DNA of 61,755 bases from Kaistella yonginensis (GTDB taxonomy: Bacteria; Bacteroidota; Bacteroidia; Flavobacteriales; Weeksellaceae). Shown piece after piece: positions 16,248-24,662 of the stretch. A program made the translations under genes and the position numbers. The first letter of the stretch is position 1; each line of letters opens with the position of its first letter. Below the pieces are notes generated by a model. The model had not been told where the DNA came from, searched no databases, and saw nothing but the letters and a program-made list of their open reading frames with translations. The stretch spans positions 1 through 61,755 of the forward strand of contig NZ_JAUFQB010000056.1 of NCBI RefSeq assembly GCF_030409525.1, written 5' to 3'.

Positions 16248-17357
16248 ATGCGTTCCGAAGAAACCCTTTATGCTATCGCACTGCGCCATTGCCCTTTAAT
16301 CGGTGATGTGATTTTTCGCAAGTTGGTTGCTGAGGTGGGTTCTGCAAAAGAAGTTTGGGAACTTTCTAAATCTGGATTGCAAAATATCTTTGGCATTGGA
16401 AAAAAAATCGCAGTCGAAATAGGAAAGTCGGATCATTTAAAATTTGCGGAAAAAGAAATCGCTTTTTGCGAAAAAAACGCAATTCATATTAACCTTCGCC
16501 ATCTGGGTGAGTTGCCCACTCTGTTAAATGAATGTGAAGATGCACCGGCAATTTTATATCAGAAAGGAAATTTTGATCCTGGAAAAAAGGCTGTAAGTAT
16601 GGTGGGTACCAGAAATCTTTCGGCCTACGGAAAGCAATTCATACAAGATTTTTTGGCCGCAGTTAAAAACGAAAATTTAATAACGATTAGCGGTTTGGCT
16701 CTTGGTGCAGACGCAGAAGTTCATGAGGCATCCATTCAAAATAATCTGCCTACTGTTGCCGTGTTAGCACATGGGTTTCACACCCTTTATCCGGCCAAAA
16801 ACCGAAAGCTTTCCCAAAAAATACTAGAGAATAATGGTGTTCTGTTCACCGAATTCAACTCTTCCCAAAAGCCAGATCGTGAAAACTTCATACAGCGAAA
16901 TCGCGTTATTGCAGGGCTTTCGCCCGCTACAATTGTCGTAGAAACCGCTTTTGGTGGTGGCTCGATCAGTACGGCAACTTTTGCTAATAATTACAACCGC
17001 GAGGTTTATGCTTTACCCGGCAGAATGGATGAAAAATACAGCCAAGGTTGTAATCAGCTTATTCACCAGAATAAAGCAGCCATCATCTCAACCATTTCGA
17101 CCTTGATTGAACAACTGGGTTTTCTGAAGGAGAATGAAACAGTAGGCCAGCTTTTCCCAAGTTCTGAGCTTATCGTTTTATTGCCAGAACATCAACAGCA
17201 AATTTTAAATATTTTAGATCGAAAAATTCCCTTGTCATTAGATGAAATTTCTCAGAAACTGGAAATCCCCACCTACAAAATTTTACCCGATTTGCTGCAA
17301 CTAGAGATTCTTGGTTGCATTAGAGCACTTTCAGGTAGACAATATTTATGTATTTAG
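16248..17357 (+). CDS. dprA: DNA-processing protein DprA
   Basis: The 369-residue protein has an N-terminal HhH region (about 45-60, GLQNIFGIGKKIAVEIG) and a Rossmann-fold core with MVGTRNLSAYGKQ (about 115-128), GLALGADAEVHEASI and FIQRNRVIAGLSPATIVVE. A C-terminal winged-helix DML1-like domain starts near residue 308 (ILNILDRKIPLSLDEISQKL). DprA loads RecA on incoming single-stranded DNA during natural transformation. With comM nearby it hints at competence, though both genes are widespread in bacteria not known to be competent. Confidence 0.95.
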   Translation: MRSEETLYAIALRHCPLIGDVIFRKLVAEVGSAKEVWELSKSGLQNIFGIGKKIAVEIGKSDHLKFAEKEIAFCEKNAIHINLRHLGELPTLLNECEDAPAILYQKGNFDPGKKAVSMVGTRNLSAYGKQFIQDFLAAVKNENLITISGLALGADAEVHEASIQNNLPTVAVLAHGFHTLYPAKNRKLSQKILENNGVLFTEFNSSQKPDRENFIQRNRVIAGLSPATIVVETAFGGGSISTATFANNYNREVYALPGRMDEKYSQGCNQLIHQNKAAIISTISTLIEQLGFLKENETVGQLFPSSELIVLLPEHQQQILNILDRKIPLSLDEISQKLEIPTYKILPDLLQLEILGCIRALSGRQYLCI

Positions 17358-17490
17358 ATTTTGGCTGTTCTTAAAAATTGATGAATATGTTAAAATTGTT
17401 CAATTTTATTTATTTCTAAGGTTTGTTTTGTTGAATTAATAAAAATAAACGCTAATATTAGTGATAATTCAATAATATTTAAAGTTTTTC

Positions 17491-17519
17491 TTGTAGGTAC
17501 GGAAAAAAGATTAAATTTG
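17491..17519 (+). promoter_or_regulatory. gdhA promoter
   Basis: TTG at 17491-17493 and TAAATTTG at 17512-17519, 18 nt apart, match the Bacteroidota promoter exactly. The start would fall near 17525, leaving a leader of about 17 nt. Confidence 0.75.
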
Positions 17520-17541
17520 TTCGTATTAATTCTCAATTCAT

Positions 17542-18900
17542 ATGGAACACTACAACGTAGAGCAAAAAATTCAGGAATTTATCGCGCACATCGAAGCGAA
17601 AAACCCCAATGAGCCAGAGTTCTTACAAGCCGTAAAAGAAGTTGCTACCACAGTAATTCCTTTCATCGCCACACGTAAAGAATATAATGGAATGAAACTG
17701 TTGGAGAGAATGGCAGAACCAGAAAGAACCATTATTTTCCGCGTTCCATGGGTTGATGATTCCGGTGAAATTCAGGTAAATAGAGGATTTAGAATTCAGA
17801 TGAACTCTGCAATCGGACCCTATAAAGGGGGAATTCGTTTTCATCCGACTGTAAACTTATCGGTACTTAAATTTTTAGCATTCGAACAAACTTTCAAGAA
17901 TTCTTTAACAACACTTCCAATGGGTGGTGGCAAAGGGGGATCAGATTTTGATCCTCAGGGAAAATCTAATATGGAAGTGATGCGTTTTTGCCAGGCGTTT
18001 ATGACAGAATTGTGCAAATATATCGGTCCAGAAACGGATGTTCCAGCCGGAGATATCGGCGTTGGAGCCAGAGAAGTAGGTTATTTATTCGGACAATATA
18101 AAAAAATACGTAATGAATTTACCGGCGTACTTACCGGGAAAGGGTTGGCATATGGTGGTTCATTAATCCGTCCGGAAGCTACCGGATATGGCGTTGTTTA
18201 TTTTTGTGAACAAATGCTGAAAACGATCGGTGAAGAAGTGAAAGGTAAAACTTTTGCAGTTTCCGGTTTTGGAAATGTAGCTTGGGGTGTAGTGAAAAAA
18301 GTGAATGAATTAGGCGGAAAAGTATTAACAATTTCTGGACCTGATGGTTATGTATATGATGAAGATGGTATTTCTGGTGAAAAAGTAGATTACTTATTAC
18401 AGCTTCGTGCCTCTGGAAATAACCGCGCAGAAGATTACGTAACCAAATTCCCGAGTGCGAAATTTTTCGCAGGAAAAAGACCTTGGGATGTAAAGTGTGA
18501 TGTGGCCATTCCTGCTGCAACGCAAAATGAATTGTTCTTAGAAGATGCGCAAGCCTTGGTGGCTAATGGAGTAATCTGTGTAACAGAAGCTGCCAATATG
18601 CCTTCAACTTTAGATGCCATTAATTATTTTCTAGATAGTAAAGTTTTATTTTCGCCAGGAAAAGCATCTAATGCTGGTGGAGTAGCAACATCAGGTTTAG
18701 AAATGACCCAGAATTCTATTCGTTTGAACTGGTCTTCTGAAGAGGTTGATGCACGATTAAAAGAAATTATGATCGGTATTCACAAAGCATGTAGAGATTA
18801 TGGTAAAGAAGATGATGGTTACGTAAACTACGTGAAAGGCGCAAACATCGCGGGCTTTGTAAAAGTTGCCGAAGCTATGTTGGCTCAGGGTGTCGTATAA
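17542..18900 (+). CDS. gdhA: NADP-type glutamate dehydrogenase
   Basis: The 452-residue protein has the length of the hexameric bacterial enzymes. It has the substrate-binding region GPYKGGIRFHPTVNLSVLKFLAFEQTFKN, the catalytic-lysine motif PMGGGKGGSDFDPQGKS and the nucleotide-binding FAVSGFGNVAWGVVKK. It assimilates ammonia by reductive amination of 2-oxoglutarate; NADPH preference is inferred from similarity to E. coli GdhA. It has its own promoter and terminator and is therefore monocistronic. Confidence 0.97.
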   Translation: MEHYNVEQKIQEFIAHIEAKNPNEPEFLQAVKEVATTVIPFIATRKEYNGMKLLERMAEPERTIIFRVPWVDDSGEIQVNRGFRIQMNSAIGPYKGGIRFHPTVNLSVLKFLAFEQTFKNSLTTLPMGGGKGGSDFDPQGKSNMEVMRFCQAFMTELCKYIGPETDVPAGDIGVGAREVGYLFGQYKKIRNEFTGVLTGKGLAYGGSLIRPEATGYGVVYFCEQMLKTIGEEVKGKTFAVSGFGNVAWGVVKKVNELGGKVLTISGPDGYVYDEDGISGEKVDYLLQLRASGNNRAEDYVTKFPSAKFFAGKRPWDVKCDVAIPAATQNELFLEDAQALVANGVICVTEAANMPSTLDAINYFLDSKVLFSPGKASNAGGVATSGLEMTQNSIRLNWSSEEVDARLKEIMIGIHKACRDYGKEDDGYVNYVKGANIAGFVKVAEAMLAQGVV

Positions 18901-18908
18901 AATAGAGA

Positions 18909-18934
18909 AGTCGGAGTTTTGCTCCGGCTTTTTT
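18909..18934 (+). terminator. gdhA terminator
   Basis: AGTCGGAG (18909-18916) pairs with CTCCGGCT (18922-18929), one wobble pair, followed by a T-run. Confidence 0.88.
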
Positions 18935-18982
18935 CTTACAACCTGTCCCGGGGAAATGGGAAAAAAAGTAAAGTGAAAGGAT

Positions 18983-19010
18983 AAAAAGCATTGAGTTTTC
19001 AATGCTTTTT
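18983..19010. terminator. Second, bidirectional terminator
   Basis: AAAAAGCATTGA (18983-18994) pairs perfectly with TCAATGCTTTTT (18999-19010) over a 4-nt loop. It lies between gdhA and the convergent small gene at 19054, and its A/T flanks suit both strands. Confidence 0.85.
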
Positions 19011-19053
19011 ATTATTTCTTGTAAGTCTATTTTTAGAACAACCCAAAGGTAAT

Positions 19054-19344
19054 TTATTCTACGCTTTCTTTTCTCGCTTTTTGCACAGAAAGTGAATCAT
19101 CAGTGGGTTTTGCAGCTTCCTTGGCATTCATTTCAGCAGCTTTTGCTTGTTCCTCCTCTTGTATTTTGGCTTCGGAAGCTTCGGGTTTCACCATTTCATT
19201 CGACTGAACTTCTGTGGCAACTTCTGCGGTTTTTGCGGCTTCTGTTTTTTGAGCTTTCTGTAATTTGGTGCTTTCTTTTTTCTGGGCGGTGGCGAAGGTT
19301 ACACCCGTAACTAAAAGAACGATTGCTAACATTGATTTTTTCAT
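19054..19344 (-). CDS. Small secreted Lys/Glu/Ala-rich protein
   Basis: The 96-residue protein has a clear signal peptide (MKKSMLAIVLLVTGVTFATAQ). The 75-residue mature part is low-complexity, made almost entirely of K, E, A, T, S and Q (for example EEEQAKAAEMNAKEAAK), with helix or coiled-coil propensity and no cysteine. I do not recognise a family. It is isolated, with a terminator on its 3' side and no coding neighbour within 100 bp. A periplasmic chaperone-like, spacer or stress role is possible but nothing in the sequence shows one. Confidence 0.75.
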   Translation of the reverse strand: MKKSMLAIVLLVTGVTFATAQKKESTKLQKAQKTEAAKTAEVATEVQSNEMVKPEASEAKIQEEEQAKAAEMNAKEAAKPTDDSLSVQKARKESVE

Positions 19345-19456
19345 AACCTATTTTTTTTTGGTTTATATAGAGCAATAACGCAGAAAAATTACGAAATACA
19401 TTTTCGCTAACAAAGTTTAACGTACTTTATTAGTTTTTAAGAGGGTTAGGCCACGA

Positions 19457-19948
19457 TTATTTCTTTTCTAAATTCTTTTTCAACCTTTCCACAAACTCAA
19501 ATGCAGCGGGACAAACAACGGTATTTTTAAGGGTTAGATTATTAATTTGATAGATTTTTTTTCGATCGGTATGTGGAAACTCTCGACAGGCTTTGGGGCG
19601 AACATCGTAAATAGAACACGTGTGGTCATCATTTAAAAACAAGCAGGGCAGGTTTTGCAAAACCTGATCTTGATCTTCATCTGATTGTAAGAATTTCTCC
19701 TCGAAATCGGCCGTTTTCATTTTAAGGTGCTTGGCAATTCTTTCAATATCTTTTGGTGTGAAAAGTGGTCCGGTTGTTTTGCAACAATTGGCGCACTGCA
19801 AACAATCGATTCGTTCGAACACTTGATCATGGGTTTCCTGTACTTTATAATCGAGGTCTTTTGGTGGTTTTTTCTTCAGGCTTTCCAGAAATTTTTTGTG
19901 TTCTTTCTGTTTTAAAAGAGCTTGATTTTTATAAAACGCTAGATTCAT
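19457..19948 (-). CDS. YkgJ family cysteine-cluster protein
   Basis: The 163-residue protein has the UPF0153/YkgJ cysteine pattern: CLQCANCCKTTGPLFTPKDIERI (about residues 54-76), CLFLNDDHTCSIYDVRPKACREFP (about 108-131), and a last Cys near 150. The eight or so cysteines should bind a metal or an iron-sulfur cluster. The biochemical role of the family is unsettled. The charged N-terminus (KNQALLKQKEHKKFLESLKKKPPK) is helical. A -7 box lies exactly 4 nt before the ATG, predicting a leaderless transcript. Confidence 0.88.
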   Translation of the reverse strand: MNLAFYKNQALLKQKEHKKFLESLKKKPPKDLDYKVQETHDQVFERIDCLQCANCCKTTGPLFTPKDIERIAKHLKMKTADFEEKFLQSDEDQDQVLQNLPCLFLNDDHTCSIYDVRPKACREFPHTDRKKIYQINNLTLKNTVVCPAAFEFVERLKKNLEKK

Positions 19949-19952
19949 AGTG

Positions 19953-19960
19953 CAAAAGTA
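19953..19960 (-). promoter_or_regulatory. Leaderless-type promoter of the YkgJ gene
   Basis: TACTTTTG (19960-19953, minus strand) is followed by CACT and then the ATG at 19948. With the usual start point 4-6 nt after the box, the mRNA would begin at the start codon. Confidence 0.6.
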
Positions 19961-19990
19961 AGTGTTATTTTTTTTTGAATCTGTATTTTA

Positions 19991-20089
19991 ATCGGGGCCT
20001 TGCGCTGCGGCCGCGATAGAAGTGGATACCCCGCAAGGAGGTCTGGACCGACTGAGGAGTAGGAACGGATAGCGCGAATTGTCCGCCCA
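19991..20089 (+). repeat. Structured intergenic element, copy B
   Basis: This stretch of nearly 100 bp is far richer in G+C than its surroundings. It contains the 5' box GATAGAAGTGGATACC (20015-20030) and the 3' box GGAACGGATAGCGCGAA (20062-20078) followed by TTGTCCGCCC. Possible pairings include CCTTGCG (19998-20004) with CGCAAGG (20032-20038), and GGTC-TG-GACC (20040-20049). There is no ORF. Both boxes recur in copy A (9866, minus strand) and, more diverged, in copy C (38961). Confidence 0.75.
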
Positions 20090-20137
20090 AATAAAAAAGA
20101 ATGATTGCAGTCATAAGTGTTTGCGTAAAAAATTACC

Positions 20138-20145
20138 TAATTTTG
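20138..20145 (+). promoter_or_regulatory. Leaderless-type promoter of the hemoglobin gene
   Basis: TAATTTTG at 20138-20145 is followed by AACC and then the ATG at 20150. Confidence 0.6.
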
Positions 20146-20149
20146 AACC

Positions 20150-20530
20150 ATGAAAAAATTGGAAACCAGGCAAGATATTGAGGATTTAGTTAACTTATTT
20201 TACGATAAAGTTCAAAATGATGATAAGATTGGCTTTTTCTTCAATGATGTTGCAAAGGTAGATTGGGCGCATCATTTGCCGAAAATGTATTCTTTTTGGG
20301 AGACGCTTTTGTTCGGCCAGATTTCTTATAAAGGAAACCCAATGGCGATGCATTTCCCGATCAATGATAAAGTACCCCTAGAAAAAGCACATTTTGCTCA
20401 TTGGGTGAAGTTGTGGACGGAAACTGTTGAAGAAAATTTTGCGGGAGAGATGGCGGAGTTGGCCATTTACAAAGCGACAAATATTGCGAATTTGATGGGT
20501 TATAAAATGGAAATGGCCAGAAGATTTTAA
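20150..20530 (+). CDS. Group III truncated hemoglobin
   Basis: The 126-residue globin is of the short 2-on-2 type. Group III features are the start ETRQDIEDLVNLFYDKV, the Trp/His-rich region DWAHHLPKMYSFWETLLFG, and LEKAHFAHWVKLW, where His81 is the likely proximal heme ligand. Such proteins bind oxygen or nitric oxide in the cytoplasm and are linked to NO and oxidative stress or microaerobic life. It is monocistronic with a leaderless-type promoter. The next gene is convergent, 24 bp away. Confidence 0.93.
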   Translation: MKKLETRQDIEDLVNLFYDKVQNDDKIGFFFNDVAKVDWAHHLPKMYSFWETLLFGQISYKGNPMAMHFPINDKVPLEKAHFAHWVKLWTETVEENFAGEMAELAIYKATNIANLMGYKMEMARRF

Positions 20531-20554
20531 TGATTCTTGCAGGTGAACCAACGC

Positions 20555-21265
20555 TTATATTCTTCCTTTTAAATACGCCTGGCGTAGTTGCTCATCTAAT
20601 TTTTCGATGGCATAACGAAGTGTTGTTCGGGGCATTTGGTGATAATGTATATTCAAAAAATCCAAAAGTTCTTGTTCATTTTTTTTCCCCATTTCTCTCA
20701 AAAGCCAGCCATTTGCTTTATGCATCAAGTCATGGGTGTGGTTTAAATTCTTGATTGCTAAGATTTTAAGTAAATCAAATGCGCCTTTTTTTACGTGAAA
20801 CATTGTTGAAACAACTGCAATTCTTTTGCTCCACAAATTTTCTTCGTTGGATAAATGCAGGAGAATACGATCATCTTGTCTTTCAAAACAATAGCACCCC
20901 AAAATTTTATAACAGGAGGTATCAACCAAATCCCAATGGTTGATGTATTGTTTATTTTTTAAATAAAAATCGACGAGTTCTTCTTGCTCTGAAGCTTGTT
21001 TTGTTTTTTCATATTTCGAAACCAACATCAATAAAGCGCAATGCCGATGTTCATGAATGGGCGAAGACAGAAGCTCAAGCAAAGCTGACAATGAAATTTT
21101 ATGCTGAAATTCTTTCGCAACTTTTCTTTGGTCGGGCACCGTTACCCCAATAAATTGGTCTCCTTCGGCATATTCGCCTTTTCCGGCTTTGAAAAATTTG
21201 GGTAAGAATTCTTTCTTTTCAGGAAGAGAAAGATCTTGTAGTGCTGATTTAATTTGATGGACCAT
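20555..21265 (-). CDS. AlkD-like DNA alkylation repair protein
   Basis: This 236-residue all-helical protein belongs to the DNA alkylation repair (HEAT-like) family. Its signature is FFKAGKGEYAEGDQFIGVTVPDQRKVAKEF near the N-terminus and DLVDTSCYKILGCY with WLLREMGKKNEQELLDFL later. AlkD removes bulky or positively charged alkyl bases such as 7-methylguanine without flipping the base. A near-consensus -7 box (TATTTTTC) lies 3 nt before the ATG. No adaptive-response gene is nearby. Confidence 0.9.
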   Translation of the reverse strand: MVHQIKSALQDLSLPEKKEFLPKFFKAGKGEYAEGDQFIGVTVPDQRKVAKEFQHKISLSALLELLSSPIHEHRHCALLMLVSKYEKTKQASEQEELVDFYLKNKQYINHWDLVDTSCYKILGCYCFERQDDRILLHLSNEENLWSKRIAVVSTMFHVKKGAFDLLKILAIKNLNHTHDLMHKANGWLLREMGKKNEQELLDFLNIHYHQMPRTTLRYAIEKLDEQLRQAYLKGRI

Positions 21266-21354
21266 ATTGAAAAATAGAGGCTTTTATTAGGCAATCGTTG
21301 TACATATATAGCTATAAAAAACAGTTGAGGATCTTCCAGGCGTAACAGCAGAGG

Positions 21355-22572
21355 CTATTCTGTAGGTTTAAATTTAATCCGCACAAAATATACTTGCTCG
21401 TGATTGGCGTAAAATATATAATCGATTTTAGAGAGTATTTTTTTTTCGTTAGCATTAAATATACTGAAAAATGAAGAGAGCAAATTGCTGTTCTTAATAA
21501 ACAGATAATTTTTATTTTGCGTTTTGTTAATTTCTATGGGGTTTCTGGTCGATTGTAGGAGTGATTTATTTTGGTCCTTAGAAATTAGATTGGGTTGAAA
21601 AGGAATAATGGTGAATTGGTTTTTGGCATTGATCCATTTTTTATTTTGCAGATATTCCCATGTTTTTTCAGGTTGAGGACTTTTTGCCACGATCGCATAG
21701 TTGGGCTGCACGATTTTTTGTACGCTTCTTTTTTCAATTTCATTATAGTCGTCGTCATAAGTATAAGTGATGATGGTATCATTTACTTTCTCCAGGTTTG
21801 CTTTGGCCCTTATGCCTGAAATGTGGGCAGAATCTACAAATCCCTTGTGATAAAATTGCGTAAGATTGCTGATGTTTTTAAGGTCTAATTCTGCTTCTAA
21901 AAACGGAGCGTTCTGTTCAAGTTTTTGGACTAAACTTGTGAGAGAAGAACTCGTGGCACTGTTTTTAATTTCAATTTGGTTGTGCTGGTAATTGATTTCG
22001 AAGTTCTGAATTTTACCGGCATCAAGAAAGGAAATACTCGCTACGGTATTATTAATAAACTGATCTGCATGAAAATATTTTTGCAGATGATCTTTTAACA
22101 ACCAATTTTGCAAGTTTTGAAAGCCTTCTTTAGAATTTCCGATGAGACATTTATCCCCTGAAATATGAATGAATAGATCGTCTTTTTGATAGATCTTCTC
22201 TTCATTTTTAATGAATTGATGTTTTTCTAAATAGCCAAATAATTTTTTGTTGTCATCAATTTCCAGTACCGTGTACCAAGCGGTTATTTGGGTATTCCGC
22301 AAATGAAAAACCTGCAAGAAATCGGGAATTTTAAGACCTGATTTTCTAAAAGAGCTGATCGTGGATTTACTTTTTGAAGTCTTCAACCAGTTCGATGGTT
22401 CGGTTGCCAAGCTCCAGAGTGATTGTCGCGCAGATTTTTTCACATCAATTAACACAATGATATCAGCCTGGTCGGGCACGAACTTTAACGTTTTATTTCG
22501 ATGGTAGAGAAAGAAATAAAGACCAATGGCAAAAGCAATAAAAAGGCTGGTGAAAAGGCTCTTTTTATTCAT
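21355..22572 (-). CDS. Membrane-anchored protein of unknown function, paralogue of the preceding gene
   Basis: The 405-residue protein has an N-terminal membrane anchor (KSLFTSLFIAFAIGLYFFLYH) and an exported body. After the anchor, FVPDQADIIVLIDVKKSARQSLW resembles the start of the 693-residue protein encoded just upstream. A second match, YTYDDDYNEIEK followed by VQPNY (about residues 270-293), aligns with YEYDEDYNEKEV followed by VPNF there. The two genes overlap by 1 nt (TAATG) and are translationally coupled. It resembles the DUF4836/DUF3352-type surface proteins in its Pro-acidic-VV-D opening, but I cannot confirm the family. Confidence 0.75.
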   Translation of the reverse strand: MNKKSLFTSLFIAFAIGLYFFLYHRNKTLKFVPDQADIIVLIDVKKSARQSLWSLATEPSNWLKTSKSKSTISSFRKSGLKIPDFLQVFHLRNTQITAWYTVLEIDDNKKLFGYLEKHQFIKNEEKIYQKDDLFIHISGDKCLIGNSKEGFQNLQNWLLKDHLQKYFHADQFINNTVASISFLDAGKIQNFEINYQHNQIEIKNSATSSSLTSLVQKLEQNAPFLEAELDLKNISNLTQFYHKGFVDSAHISGIRAKANLEKVNDTIITYTYDDDYNEIEKRSVQKIVQPNYAIVAKSPQPEKTWEYLQNKKWINAKNQFTIIPFQPNLISKDQNKSLLQSTRNPIEINKTQNKNYLFIKNSNLLSSFFSIFNANEKKILSKIDYIFYANHEQVYFVRIKFKPTE

Positions 22573-24653
22573 TATAATTTTTTACTCTTTTCTATCGGTT
22601 TCATTATTTTATAAATTTCATCAAATAAATCTAAGAAATACATGAGGCTGTTTTCAGAAGAACCGCGGATGTTATAAGTCATTTCAGATTGCAAGCGCTC
22701 TGCTTTAACATCTGTTTTATACGTAATTTCGCCCATATTTTTTCTCATGTAATCATACATTGCTTTGTTTTCTTTGGTGGTGAATTCGCTTTCTAAACCC
22801 GGCATCAATTTCTGTACATTCAGCCAGCCAGAAAGAGAATGCTTGCTTGCTGATTTTGCCCATTTCTTCGTTGTTGAAGACGGTGGGTTTGCAATTATGT
22901 TTTCAGGCGAAGTGGTGATGTAAACAATGCCGTTTTTTACAGAAAATAGCAAACGGTCTACGGCGCTGTTTTCTTGATCTTTTAACTCATAAAACGCTCC
23001 TTTTTTGGTAAATTTTTTTGCTGTTTTTTTATTAGTAGATATCATTTCAAAAAACCGATTCCAATAGGATTCATTTTTTGTAATAAAAGCAAAAGTGAAA
23101 TTGGGTACGGTAACATCTTTTGTTTTTTGAACTTCTTTTTCGTTATAATCTTCATCATATTCATACTTGGTGTATGCTACTTTTTTGCTCTTCAAGTCAT
23201 TCAAGATAAAAATGGCATTTCCAGGCATTATTTTCGAGATGGCTTTTTCATCCAGTGCAATTTTCAGGGTTTCTACGACCAAAGAAATTTCATTTTGATA
23301 TTCTTGATTTTCGCCGGTATTTTCCATCAAATCGTACATGGCATCAAAACTTTTGTAGCCATTGATGTTCATGGCAAAATAGCCTATACTTTTATCAGAC
23401 AACAGTTTTGCTAGTTTTCTGTTGGGTTTGTTTTTATAAATTTCGGCAATCGCCTTTTGTACCGCAGGATCTTGGTGTTGGTAATCGGTAACCAACCGCA
23501 CCTTGTCCTTTTCAAAATACAGATTATACGAGGAGTCGGCATCATACATTTTACCTAAGTAATTTTGCCACAGGCCAAAGGCTGGGAATCCTTTGATGCC
23601 CGTTCTGCTTTTATAGAAATGAGCAAAATTAGTATGAACGAACAGATCCGATTTTACATCTTTAAATTTAGTTTTTGTGGTAGGAACTTCAATTATAAAA
23701 TTAGAAGCAAAAACTTCATCAAAAAATAATTCGGATAATTTTCTTACGATTTTAAATTCTTCTACTTTAATAGAATCCCTTCTTTTCGTATAGTCTTCAT
23801 CGGATCCATCTTCTTCGAAATATGTTTTATCTTCTTCCTCATCTTCCATATCATCTTGCACATCATCTTGCACATCATCTTGCACATCAGCATCTTGCAC
23901 ATCATCTGGTTTTGAGGGTGGGTATTTGTGGTTTTTTTTAAGATACGCAATACTCTTTTTTATATTTTCAATTTCAGTTTGGGAATCGCTAATTTGCTGC
24001 TTGTAGTAAACGAGCTCCTCTTCTAAAAATATAATTTCTTCCTTGTAATCGAAAGCTTTATCCATAGAAATCGCTTCTTCTACCGCATCATCATCCTCGC
24101 CTTCTGGCCATGTCTTTTCAATGGTAGCGCTGTCTTCAACCATGGTGCTGTCTGTATCAAGCAGCGAATCATCGTATGAAAAAGGCTTGGTATAATAAAT
24201 GGTTTTTAAGACTGCATGCTTGTCATTCCAGGCAATAAAAGTGTTTTCATTTAAACTCACATAGGAGTATTTCGTTTTTTTAGTAATTTCTAATCCTTCT
24301 TTTTTGGCGGAATTAATGAAATTTAGAAAGCGTGTTTGATCATCAACGATAAAATGGGCGTTGTAAGAGCTGATAGAATCATTCGCAACAGCGTAATGAA
24401 ATTGGGTTTCATCATATTTAATGCCTGTTTTCGAATAGTCAGTCCAGATTGTTTTCTTATCCTCTTTTTGAAAAATCTCTTGAAAAATAGGGTTAAATTT
24501 AGCCCAGTTTACTTTATTATTCAGTTGATTTCCGTTCATTTCCAGATATAAAACGGTGTTTTCTGGCAGTTTAAATTTATTTTGTGCAGAGAGGGCTCCA
24601 ATATAAAAGAAACTTAAAAGACAAAGAAATTTTGGGATTACAGAATATTTCAT
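22572..24653 (-). CDS. Large exported protein, DUF4836-like, with DVQD repeat
   Basis: The 693-residue protein starts with a signal peptide (MKYSVIPKFLCLLSFFYIGALSAQ). The first domain opens FKLPENTVLYLEMNGNQLNNKVNW, like DUF4836-type Bacteroidota proteins. A highly acidic, partly coiled-coil stretch (about 165-290) contains the tetrapeptide repeat DVQD (about residues 251-267). A C-terminal half with YEYDEDYNEKEV near residue 500 is shared with the next gene. It is the middle gene of a three-gene operon (9 bp after the lipoprotein, 1-nt overlap with the anchored protein). Probably periplasmic; the function is unknown. Confidence 0.75.
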   Translation of the reverse strand: MKYSVIPKFLCLLSFFYIGALSAQNKFKLPENTVLYLEMNGNQLNNKVNWAKFNPIFQEIFQKEDKKTIWTDYSKTGIKYDETQFHYAVANDSISSYNAHFIVDDQTRFLNFINSAKKEGLEITKKTKYSYVSLNENTFIAWNDKHAVLKTIYYTKPFSYDDSLLDTDSTMVEDSATIEKTWPEGEDDDAVEEAISMDKAFDYKEEIIFLEEELVYYKQQISDSQTEIENIKKSIAYLKKNHKYPPSKPDDVQDADVQDDVQDDVQDDMEDEEEDKTYFEEDGSDEDYTKRRDSIKVEEFKIVRKLSELFFDEVFASNFIIEVPTTKTKFKDVKSDLFVHTNFAHFYKSRTGIKGFPAFGLWQNYLGKMYDADSSYNLYFEKDKVRLVTDYQHQDPAVQKAIAEIYKNKPNRKLAKLLSDKSIGYFAMNINGYKSFDAMYDLMENTGENQEYQNEISLVVETLKIALDEKAISKIMPGNAIFILNDLKSKKVAYTKYEYDEDYNEKEVQKTKDVTVPNFTFAFITKNESYWNRFFEMISTNKKTAKKFTKKGAFYELKDQENSAVDRLLFSVKNGIVYITTSPENIIANPPSSTTKKWAKSASKHSLSGWLNVQKLMPGLESEFTTKENKAMYDYMRKNMGEITYKTDVKAERLQSEMTYNIRGSSENSLMYFLDLFDEIYKIMKPIEKSKKL
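23851..23901. repeat. Short in-frame tandem repeat
   Basis: Three units of the 12-mer TCATCTTGCACA (23851, 23863 and 23875) are followed by a 15-nt variant at 23887-23901. All are multiples of three and encode the DVQD repeat on the minus strand, so copy changes keep the frame. Confidence 0.9.
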
Positions 24654-24662
24654 ATAAGTGTT

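Noticed and set aside
23851-23901. Possible CRISPR-like or non-coding satellite repeat
   Set aside because: Units are contiguous, without spacers, and in frame with a coding sequence.
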